Source: a bacterium (GTDB taxonomy: Bacteria; Hydrothermota; UBA3073; JACQXS01; JAUWAR01). Taken from it: a DNA stretch of 12,781 nt. Each line of letters opens with the position of its first letter. The stretch's first letter is position 1. This document shows positions 5,832 through 11,715 of this stretch, one piece after another. The notes beneath the pieces were generated by a model. The model saw nothing but the letters and a program-made list of their open reading frames with translations, was not told the DNA's origin and searched no databases. Made by a program: the position numbers and the translations under genes. The stretch spans positions 1 to 12,781 of the forward strand of contig JAUWAR010000027.1 of assembly GCA_030601965.1 (NCBI GenBank). Direction: 5' to 3'.

Positions 5832-6782
5832 GTGTTTTACTTATTGGTTTGTTTATTGCTTGCTACTTCAGAAACAGATATAATTATAAAAAAAGGTGAA
5901 ACTCTTACAGAGGTTGCACAGAAATTAGAAGAGAAAGGTATAATAAGAAGTGCATTCAGATTTAAACTATGGGCAAAGATTACAGGAAACACAAAAAACA
6001 TAAAAGCTGGGGGGTATGTTTTTTCAGGACCCACAGGAATAAGAGAAGTTCTAATGGTGCTTATTGAGGGGAAAACCTCTGAAATTTCTGTTACAATTCC
6101 GGAAGGCGCTATACTTAAAGAAATAGCCTGGCTATTCTGGAAACACGGGGGAATTGATAAAGAGAGATTCTTGTCATTAGCATCCGATACACAATATATT
6201 AAAACCTTGAATATAAACGCAAAAACACTTGAGGGTTTTCTCTTTCCCGCCACTTATTTTATCACTTATGCGGCAGAACCTCAAGAGATAATAGAAAGAA
6301 TGGTGAAAAAGTTCTTTTGCATCTTCACGAATAAACTTGAAAAAGAATGTGAAGAAAGAGAAAGTATCGCTTTGGGTTGGAGTCCTGAAAAGATAGTAAT
6401 ATTCGCCTCGTTAATTGAGAAAGAGGCAGTGGTTGATTCTGAAAAGCCCATAATATCTTCTGTATATCACAACCGACTCAGGATTAATATGGCTCTTCAA
6501 TGTGATGCCACTATACAATACATTCTGCCCAAGCACAAAAATCGCCTCACTTATGAAGACCTGAAAATTAAATCTTTATATAATACTTACCTTTACCCTG
6601 GTCTACCTCTGGGACCCATCTGCTCTCCCGGAGAGAGTTCCTTAAAAGCAGCTCTTTTTCCTGAAAGCACGAAATATCTCTATTTTGTGGCAAAAGGCGA
6701 TGGGACACACATATTCTCAAGAACTCACAAAGAACACATAAATGCAAAAAGAAAGGTGAGAATAATGAGACAGAAGCAGTAA
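5832..6782 (+). CDS. mltG: Endolytic peptidoglycan transglycosylase MltG (YceG-like)
   Basis: This inner-membrane enzyme cleaves nascent glycan strands and helps terminate peptidoglycan polymerisation. The 316-residue protein has a short hydrophobic N terminus (about residues 1-12, shorter than the usual anchor). A LysM-like region follows, with IIIKKGETLTEVAQKLEEKG (17-36). The catalytic YceG domain has LEGFLFPATY (133-142), ASLIEKEA with catalytic Glu196, NRLRINMALQCDATIQY (204-220), the NTYLYPGLPLGPICSPG block (241-257) and AKGDGTHIFSRTHKEH (277-292). The start is GTG at 5832; an in-frame stop lies two codons upstream and no Shine-Dalgarno is visible. It is divergent from birA and is followed by a weak hairpin and tRNA-Val. 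The family assignment is firm, but the exact start is uncertain. Confidence 0.95.
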   Translation: MFYLLVCLLLATSETDIIIKKGETLTEVAQKLEEKGIIRSAFRFKLWAKITGNTKNIKAGGYVFSGPTGIREVLMVLIEGKTSEISVTIPEGAILKEIAWLFWKHGGIDKERFLSLASDTQYIKTLNINAKTLEGFLFPATYFITYAAEPQEIIERMVKKFFCIFTNKLEKECEERESIALGWSPEKIVIFASLIEKEAVVDSEKPIISSVYHNRLRINMALQCDATIQYILPKHKNRLTYEDLKIKSLYNTYLYPGLPLGPICSPGESSLKAALFPESTKYLYFVAKGDGTHIFSRTHKEHINAKRKVRIMRQKQ

Positions 6783-6784
6783 AA

Positions 6785-6802
6785 AAAATCTAAAGATTTT
6801 TC
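6785..6802 (+). terminator. Weak AT-rich hairpin after mltG
   Basis: AAAAATC (6785-6791) pairs with GATTTTT (6796-6802) around a four-base loop, directly after the mltG stop, and the 3' arm provides a T run. The stem is almost entirely A-T, so termination would be inefficient. Confidence 0.35.
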
Positions 6803-6803
6803 T

Positions 6804-6832
6804 TGACAATTGCAATTTTCTTCAATAAAAGA
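6804..6832 (+). promoter_or_regulatory. Promoter upstream of tRNA-Val and groESL
   Basis: A consensus TTGACA (6804-6809) is followed after 17 bases by TAAAAG (6827-6832), about 22 bases before the tRNA. The -10 match is moderate. No CIRCE (TTAGCACTC/GAGTGCTAA) is visible here or between the tRNA and groES. Confidence 0.5.
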
Positions 6833-6853
6833 ATAAATTCGTTTGAATGTAAG

Positions 6854-6931
6854 GGGCACTTGGCGCAGTTTGGCTAGCGCGTCTGGCTTACATCCAGAAG
6901 GTCAGGGGTTCAAATCCTCTAGTGCCCACCA
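6854..6931 (+). tRNA. tRNA-Val (anticodon UAC), CCA encoded
   Basis: The sequence folds as a complete cloverleaf. The acceptor stem GGGCACT (6854-6860) pairs with AGTGCCC (6921-6927). The D stem is GCGC/GCGC with GG in its loop. The anticodon stem TCTGG/CCAGA carries loop CTTACAT, giving anticodon TAC (UAC) for GUA/GUN valine codons. The T arm has loop TTCAAAT. A discriminator A and a genomically encoded CCA end at 6931. No terminator follows, so it is likely co-transcribed with and processed from the groESL message. Confidence 0.95.
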
Positions 6932-6996
6932 GATTAGAGTTTGTAGAGAAGGAACTCAATAAACTCAAAGAACTAATAGAAGGAGGTGACAAATGA
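6922..6996 (+). other. Possible 24-codon ORF between tRNA-Val and groES
   Basis: A GTG-initiated frame starts inside the tRNA 3' end and reads MPTRLEFVEKELNKLKELIE followed by GGDK, then stops in an ATGA overlap with groES. The hydrophobic residues Leu, Val, Leu, Leu, Ile fall at perfect heptad a/d spacing, as in a coiled coil. It has no Shine-Dalgarno of its own and starts within the tRNA, so it may be a chance frame or a gene remnant. Its overlap with the groES ribosome site could couple translation. Confidence 0.2.
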
Positions 6997-7280
6997 AGGT
7001 AAAACCGCTTGGCGAGAGGATATTATTAAAAAGGACAGAGCCTGGAGAGGTGAAAAAGGGGGGTATAATTATACCTGATACTGTAAAAGAGAAACCTCAA
7101 CAGGCTGAAGTTATAGCAGTAGGACCAGGTAAGATTGATGAAAAGGGAAAGAGGATTCCTATGGATGTGAAAAAAGGTGATAAAGTGCTCTTTGGAAAAT
7201 ATGCAGGTTCTGAAGTAGAGATTGATGGAGAAGAATATCTCATCGTTCAACAAGATGATATTCTTGGAATAATAGAATAG
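6993..7280 (+). CDS. groES: Co-chaperonin GroES (10 kDa chaperonin)
   Basis: GroES forms the heptameric lid of the GroEL folding chamber in the cytoplasm. The 95-residue length is typical. VKPLGERILLKR (3-14) is the conserved first strand. The segment GGIIIPDTVKEKPQQAEVIA (23-42) covers the mobile loop with its GGIIIPD contact for GroEL and the following strand. VGPGKID, GDKVLFGKYAGSEVEIDGEEY and DILGIIE complete the family pattern. A strong Shine-Dalgarno (AGGAGG, six bases before ATG 6993) sets the start. groEL begins 10 bases after the stop, forming the normal groESL operon. No CIRCE or other recognisable heat-shock operator lies between the tRNA and this gene. Confidence 0.97.
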   Translation: MKVKPLGERILLKRTEPGEVKKGGIIIPDTVKEKPQQAEVIAVGPGKIDEKGKRIPMDVKKGDKVLFGKYAGSEVEIDGEEYLIVQQDDILGIIE

Positions 7281-7290
7281 GAGGTGTTTT

Positions 7291-8922
7291 ATGGCAGCAA
7301 AAGAAATACAATATAGTGAAGAAGCAAGGGCAAGTATTAGAAAAGGTGTTGATAAACTTGCCAATGTTGTAAAAGTTACACTGGGTCCCAAGGGAAGGAA
7401 TGTTGCCCTTGATAAGAAATGGGGTGCACCAACTATAACTAAGGATGGGGTCACTGTTGCAAAGGAGATTGAACTTGAGGACCACTTCGAGAATATGGGT
7501 GCCCAGATGGTAAAAGAAGTGGCATCCAAAACCTCGGATGTAGCTGGTGATGGCACTACTACTGCCACTGTTCTTGCCCAGGCAATATATAGAGAGGGTT
7601 TGAAAAATGTTACAGCTGGAGCTAATCCTATGTTTCTTAAAAGAGGTATTGAAAAGGCAGTTATCACGGTAGTGGAGGAATTGAAAAAATTATCCAAGCC
7701 AACAAAAGAGAAAAAAGAGATAGCCCAGGTGGGGACTATTTCAGCAAACAATGATGAGGAAATAGGAAATACTATTGCAGAGGCGATGGAAAAAGTGGGT
7801 AAAGATGGTGTCATAACTGTTGAGGAAGGTAAGGGGACTATCATAGAGCTTAAAGTCGTTGAAGGAATGCAATTTGACAGGGGTTATATCTCTCCTTATT
7901 TTGTGACAAATCCGGACAAAATGGAGGCTATTCTGGAAGACCCATACGTTCTTCTTTATGATAAGAAGATAACTACGATGAAGGATTTCCTGCCTCTTTT
8001 AGAAAAGATAGCACAGACTGGCAAATCTTTAATGGTAATAGCAGAGGAGATAGAAGGTGAGGCACTTGCTACTATTGTTGTGAACAAGATAAGAGGGACA
8101 TTTGCTTGCTGTGCTGTTAAGGCTCCTGGTTATGGTGATAGGCGAAAAGAGATGATGGAAGATATAGCAACTCTTACTGGAGGCAAGGTAATATCAGAGG
8201 AAAAGGGTATGAAACTGGAAAATACGAGGATGGAAGACCTTGGAAGGGCAAAAAATATCAAAGTAGATAAAGACAATACTACAATAGTGGAAGGTCTGGG
8301 ATCCAAATCCGACATTCAGGCAAGAATGAGTCAGATTAAGCTTCAGATAGACGAGACAACATCTGATTATGACAAAGAGAAACTTCAAGAGAGACTTGCG
8401 AGACTTGCTGGTGGAGTTGCAATAATCAATGTTGGTGCGGCAACAGAGATAGAGATGAAAAACAGAAAAGCACTTGTGGAGGATGCATTACATGCCACAA
8501 AAGCAGCAGTGGAGGAGGGAATTGTTCCTGGTGGAGGTGTTAGTCATCTGAGGTGTATTCCAGCATTGGATAAATTAAAGCTTGAGGGAGATGAGGCAAT
8601 TGGAGTAGATATTATAAAGAGAGCACTTGAAGAGCCAATGAGATGGATAGTCAATAATGCAGGCGAGGAGGCATCTGTAATAATTGACAGGGCGAAAAAA
8701 GAGAAAACCAATACAGGATTTGATGTAAATACACTCCAATTTGTAGATATGATAGAATCTGGAATAATAGACCCTACAAAGGTTTCAAGGGTTGCACTTG
8801 AAAATGCCTCTTCTGTAGCATCGCTACTTGTTACCACCGAGGCATTAGTCTCTGAGATTCCAGAAAAAGAACCACCTATGCCTCCTGGTGGTGGTATGCC
8901 TCCAGGTGGAGGGATGTATTAA
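7291..8922 (+). CDS. groEL: Chaperonin GroEL (60 kDa)
   Basis: This ATP-driven double-ring chaperonin encapsulates unfolded proteins with GroES. The 543 residues are full length. LGPKGRNVALDKKWGAPTIT (31-50) and DGVTVAKEIELEDHFENMGA are the N-terminal equatorial signature. DVAGDGTTTATVLAQ (about 84-98) is the ATP-binding loop with its catalytic region Asp. FDRGYISPYFVTN is the apical-domain segment, and VGAATEIEMKNRKALVEDAL (about 386-405) ends with the conserved ATPase Asp. VPGGGVSHLRC departs a little from the usual GGGVAL. The C-terminal tail is a short Gly-Pro-Met repeat ending PPGGGMPPGGGMY, in place of the plain GGM repeat. The Shine-Dalgarno AGGAGG lies seven bases before the ATG. Confidence 0.98.
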   Translation: MAAKEIQYSEEARASIRKGVDKLANVVKVTLGPKGRNVALDKKWGAPTITKDGVTVAKEIELEDHFENMGAQMVKEVASKTSDVAGDGTTTATVLAQAIYREGLKNVTAGANPMFLKRGIEKAVITVVEELKKLSKPTKEKKEIAQVGTISANNDEEIGNTIAEAMEKVGKDGVITVEEGKGTIIELKVVEGMQFDRGYISPYFVTNPDKMEAILEDPYVLLYDKKITTMKDFLPLLEKIAQTGKSLMVIAEEIEGEALATIVVNKIRGTFACCAVKAPGYGDRRKEMMEDIATLTGGKVISEEKGMKLENTRMEDLGRAKNIKVDKDNTTIVEGLGSKSDIQARMSQIKLQIDETTSDYDKEKLQERLARLAGGVAIINVGAATEIEMKNRKALVEDALHATKAAVEEGIVPGGGVSHLRCIPALDKLKLEGDEAIGVDIIKRALEEPMRWIVNNAGEEASVIIDRAKKEKTNTGFDVNTLQFVDMIESGIIDPTKVSRVALENASSVASLLVTTEALVSEIPEKEPPMPPGGGMPPGGGMY

Positions 8923-8933
8923 AGACAGTAGGC

Positions 8934-8986
8934 AGTAAGGAGTAGGTAGTAGACAGAAAGACAAATTGCTTACTCCTTACTATTTT
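8934..8986 (+). terminator. Rho-independent-like hairpin after groEL, built from a repeat
   Basis: AGTAAGGAGTA (8934-8944) and TACTCCTTACT (8971-8981) form a perfect 11-bp stem, extendable by a wobble and a G-C pair, followed at once by ATTTTT. The loop is long (about 22-26 bases). The region 8926-8958 also holds AGACAGTAG/GTAGTAGACAG-like direct repetitions, so this looks like a dispersed repeat serving as the groESL terminator, about five bases before fmdB. Confidence 0.55.
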
Positions 8987-8991
8987 TACCA

Positions 8992-9246
8992 ATGCCTATA
9001 TACGAGTATAAATGCACATTATGTAGATATGAATTTTCACAGTTTCAAGGCATAAAAGAACCTCCACTTAAGATGTGTCCCAAATGTGGGGGCTTAGTTG
9101 AGAGACTAATATCAGGGGGTGTAGGACTGATATTTAAGGGAACAGGGTTTTACCAGACCGATTATAAGAATAAAAAACCTTCAACAGACAGCCAACCCAA
9201 AAGTAAAGAAAAACCTTCCAGTGAAAAACCTTCCGCAAACTGCTGA
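8992..9246 (+). CDS. FmdB-family zinc-ribbon protein
   Basis: This small cytoplasmic protein has 84 residues and a single zinc ribbon at its N terminus. It opens with the canonical MPIYEYKCTLC and has Cys pairs C8/C11 and C29/C32 (CPKCGG) that would bind one zinc ion. A GVGLIFKGTGFYQTDYK segment follows, as in the family. A low-complexity Lys/Ser/Pro tail (about 60-83) ends in Cys. The biochemical role of most FmdB-type proteins is not established; the name comes from a regulator in a formamidase/amidase cluster. No Shine-Dalgarno precedes the ATG, which follows the groEL terminator hairpin. The last 26 bases overlap the next gene. Confidence 0.9.
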   Translation: MPIYEYKCTLCRYEFSQFQGIKEPPLKMCPKCGGLVERLISGGVGLIFKGTGFYQTDYKNKKPSTDSQPKSKEKPSSEKPSANC

Positions 9247-10402
9247 TTGTATAATTATTGGTGGTGGTATTATCGGTTGCTCCATAGCCTATCATTGTGC
9301 GAAAATGGGTAAAAAAGTTATAGTTATTGAGAAAGATTACCTGGGCTCAGGTTCAACGGGAAGATGTATAGGGGGTATAAGACAACAATTCTCTTCAGAG
9401 ACTACCGTAAGAATTGCAATGGACAGCGTAAAAATCTTTAAAGAATTTGGAGATAGATGTGAGTGGTATAGCGGGGGCTATATCTTTCTCGCTCATAGCC
9501 GAAATCAAGTAGATGAATATAAAAAGGCAATATCCTTACAAAAGAGACTTGGCCTTGATGTCAGTTTTATTTCAACACAAGAAATCGAGAAGATTGTGCC
9601 AGGTATTGATACAACAAATCTTTTAGGAGGGGCTTACTCGCCGGTAGATGGTCAGGCAAATCCATTCCTTACACTCAAAATAATGAGTGATGCCATAAAG
9701 GAATTAGGTGGAAAGATTCATACAAAAGAAGAGGTAGTATCTATAAAAAAGGAAACTGGCAGAGTAGTTTCAGTTAAGACAAATACTAATGCAGGTTGCT
9801 TCGCAAAACAAAGTAGTGAAACAACTTCGTTTTCATCTGGTAATGAATATTTTGCACCTGTTATTGTGAACTGTGCAGGAGCCTATCTTTCGGAGATAGG
9901 GAAGATGTTGGGAATTGAGATACCCTCCTACCCAGAGAGGCATGAGGCACTTATAACAGAGTCAATAGAAAATTTATTTAACCCGATGCTTGTAGATTAT
10001 AGAGCAGGTGGCTATTATTTTATCCAGAGGCACGAGACAGGACAAATCATAGGTTGTTATACTCCGATACCCACATTTGAGGGAAAAAGTAAAGAATCAT
10101 CAATAAAATTTTTAACCGAAATGCCGAAAAGAATGATAAGATTCCTTCCAGTCCTTTCTGATACAAAAGTCCTGCGCCAGTGGGCAGGCTCATATATTAT
10201 GACCCCTGATGGTAATCCAATACTTGACAAAACCGAGATACAGGGATTTTATGTGGCAGGGGCTATGTGCGGACACGGTTTTATGCTTGGACCCTGTTGT
10301 GGCAAACTTATGGCAGAGCTTATATTTGAGGGAAAAACTTCAATTGATATTAGTGAATTTTCTCTAAAAAGAAAATTTAAGAAAAAAGAAATTTTTAAGT
10401 AA
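9221..10402 (+). CDS. FAD-dependent amino-acid/sarcosine-oxidase-like oxidoreductase (DAO family)
   Basis: This flavoenzyme would oxidise an amine or amino acid; the substrate is not identifiable. DCIIIGGGIIGCSIAYHCA (9-27) is the FAD-binding GxGxxG strand and helix, with Glu37 at the end of the next strand for ribose. GSGSTGRCIGGIRQQF (42-57) matches the FAD-contacting loop of sarcosine oxidase beta-like proteins. VIVNCAGAY near 212-220 and a C-terminal GFYVAGAMCGHGFMLGPCCG segment close the FAD site. The start is GTG at 9221, overlapping fmdB by 26 bases, so coupling is likely. Residues about 192-207 (GCFAKQSSETTSF region) form an unusually long Ser/Thr-rich loop between two conserved strands. 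It is encoded by a hairpin repeat, probably an in-frame insertion. Length (393) is slightly above the usual 370-385. Confidence 0.88.
   Translation: MKNLPQTADCIIIGGGIIGCSIAYHCAKMGKKVIVIEKDYLGSGSTGRCIGGIRQQFSSETTVRIAMDSVKIFKEFGDRCEWYSGGYIFLAHSRNQVDEYKKAISLQKRLGLDVSFISTQEIEKIVPGIDTTNLLGGAYSPVDGQANPFLTLKIMSDAIKELGGKIHTKEEVVSIKKETGRVVSVKTNTNAGCFAKQSSETTSFSSGNEYFAPVIVNCAGAYLSEIGKMLGIEIPSYPERHEALITESIENLFNPMLVDYRAGGYYFIQRHETGQIIGCYTPIPTFEGKSKESSIKFLTEMPKRMIRFLPVLSDTKVLRQWAGSYIMTPDGNPILDKTEIQGFYVAGAMCGHGFMLGPCCGKLMAELIFEGKTSIDISEFSLKRKFKKKEIFK
9795..9825. repeat. Hairpin insertion in frame inside the FAD oxidoreductase
   Basis: GTTGCTTCGC (9795-9804) pairs with GTGAAACAAC (9816-9825), with one mismatch and one wobble. 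An overlapping imperfect hairpin (AAAACAAAGT with ACTTCGTTTT) extends the structured tract to about 9833. The left arm 10-mer is identical to 3161-3170 in the methyltransferase insertion. The tract encodes the atypical loop near residues 192-205 and keeps the frame. Evidence for insertion is weaker than for the elements in birA and the UbiA-like gene. Confidence 0.5.
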
Positions 10403-10411
10403 AAAAATTCC

Positions 10412-10448
10412 TTGACAAAACGGGAAAAATTATGTTTTTATTTGTCAA
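10412..10448. promoter_or_regulatory. Inverted repeat over a possible promoter before the aminotransferase
   Basis: TTGACAAA (10412-10419) and TTTGTCAA (10441-10448) are perfect inverted repeats, with AAAAA/TTTTT also able to pair inside. TTGACA (10412-10417) could be a -35 box with a weak -10 TTTTAT (10436-10441, 18-base spacing). The whole could instead be an AT-rich terminator hairpin for the oxidoreductase, whose stop lies ten bases upstream. Confidence 0.35.
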
Positions 10449-10453
10449 AATAA

Positions 10454-10481
10454 TTTTGAAATTTGGATTTTGAAATTTGGA
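10454..10481 (+). repeat. Perfect 14-bp tandem duplication
   Basis: TTTTGAAATTTGGA occurs twice in direct abutting copies (10454-10467 and 10468-10481), just upstream of the aminotransferase Shine-Dalgarno. It resembles other AT-rich tandem tracts in this window's intergenic DNA and codes for nothing visible. Confidence 0.75.
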
Positions 10482-10503
10482 ATTTTTAGTTAAGGGAGGT
10501 ATT

Positions 10504-11715
10504 ATGTATGAAGATAAATTTTCTATAAGGGCGCAAACAATGAAGAAGTCTGTGATAAGAGAACTTCTTAGATATGTAACAAGACCTGAAATAATTTCTC
10601 TTGGTGGTGGCATGCCAGACCCTGCTTTGTTTCCAATTGATGTTGTCCAGGATGTAACAAGGAGTGTTCTTGAGAAAAACGGGAAACGAGCACTTCAGTA
10701 TGGACCAACAGGAGGGGATGAAAAACTAAAGAAAGAACTCATCAAGCGATTCAAAAAAATAGAGGATTTGGATATTAATATTAACGAGATTTTACCTACT
10801 ACTGCTTCTCAGCAAGGACTTGACCTTGTAAGCAAGATATTTATAGACCCAGGAGATATTGTTATCGTAGGACTCCCCACATATCTTGGAGGCCTTTCTG
10901 CTTTCAATGCTTATGGTGCAAAACTTATGGGTATCCCCTTAGATACAGATGGTATGAGGGTTGACCTCATTGAAGACAAACTAAAAGTCCTCCGAAGGGG
11001 GCAGAAAAGGGTAAAATTCATATATGTAATTCCAGATTTTCAGAATCCTACAGGTATGACGATGTCTCTTGAGCGAAGAAAAAAACTCATCTCTATTGCC
11101 GAAAGGTACGATGTCTTAATACTTGAAGATAGCCCATATAGAGAACTTAGATACGAAGGAACAAATCCGCCTATGTTCTTTTCTCTGGCTCCAAAGGGTG
11201 TGGTTGTGTCGCTTTTTACTTTCAGTAAAACGCTCTTTCCCGGGATGCGAGTAGGATATATAATAGGACATAAAGAAATGATAGATAAACTTATTACAGC
11301 AAAACAGGGTGCTGACCTCTGTTCTCCGACCTTTACACAGGCAATCGTTGCTGAAATCCTTGCAAGAGGTTTCCTTGATGAACATATAGAAAAACTCGTT
11401 GTGAGGTATAGAGATAAAAGGGACTGTATGCTCGCAGCACTTGAGAGGCATGTAGATGACTTTTCAGGTGCGTATTGGACAAAACCCGAAGGAGGACTCT
11501 TTTTCTGGTTAAATCTTCCCAAATATATGGATGCAGATAAACTATTTCCCAAGGCAATAGAAAAAAAGAATATTGCTTATATTGTTGGTAGCGCCTTTCA
11601 TTGTGATGGTTCTGGAAAGAATACAATGAGACTGAATTTTTCTTATCCTACTCTTGAACTTATAGGAGAAGGCATAAAAAGACTCGGTTCACTTGTAAAA
11701 GAAGAAGTGAAATAG
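10504..11715 (+). CDS. PLP-dependent aminotransferase, class I/II (2-aminoadipate/aromatic aminotransferase-like)
   Basis: This cytoplasmic fold-type I aminotransferase of 403 residues would move an amino group between an amino acid and a 2-oxo acid. Its pattern is that of the LysN/MocR-catalytic group: ISLGGGMPDPALFP (31-44), LQYGPTGGDEKLKKELIKR (64-82), PDFQNPTG (177-184) with the substrate-binding Asn181, ILEDSPYREL with Asp209 and Tyr212 contacting PLP, and TFSKTLFPGMRVGYI with Schiff-base Lys242. MRLNFSYP near the C terminus carries the carboxylate-binding Arg. The start is ATG 10504, supported by a strong Shine-Dalgarno (GGGAGG, six bases upstream); an upstream TTG at 10477 lies in repeat DNA and is rejected. 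The stop abuts the metK stop on the other strand. Exact substrate is unknown; an amino-acid oxidoreductase precedes it. Confidence 0.93.
   Translation: MYEDKFSIRAQTMKKSVIRELLRYVTRPEIISLGGGMPDPALFPIDVVQDVTRSVLEKNGKRALQYGPTGGDEKLKKELIKRFKKIEDLDININEILPTTASQQGLDLVSKIFIDPGDIVIVGLPTYLGGLSAFNAYGAKLMGIPLDTDGMRVDLIEDKLKVLRRGQKRVKFIYVIPDFQNPTGMTMSLERRKKLISIAERYDVLILEDSPYRELRYEGTNPPMFFSLAPKGVVVSLFTFSKTLFPGMRVGYIIGHKEMIDKLITAKQGADLCSPTFTQAIVAEILARGFLDEHIEKLVVRYRDKRDCMLAALERHVDDFSGAYWTKPEGGLFFWLNLPKYMDADKLFPKAIEKKNIAYIVGSAFHCDGSGKNTMRLNFSYPTLELIGEGIKRLGSLVKEEVK

Noticed and set aside
6932..6992. CIRCE or other heat-shock operator before groES
   Set aside because: No TTAGCACTC/GAGTGCTAA arms or close variants are present; the GAGTTT/AAACTC pair is short and lies in a possible reading frame.
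7026..7844. Long 272-codon open frame antisense to groES-groEL, and shorter ones antisense to groEL and metK
   Set aside because: They are mirror frames of highly conserved genes, with no ribosome sites and low-complexity Ser/Phe/Ile-rich translations.
10477..10503. TTG at 10477 as an upstream start of the aminotransferase
   Set aside because: It lies in a 14-bp tandem repeat tract, and a strong Shine-Dalgarno sits six bases before ATG 10504, where family-like sequence begins.
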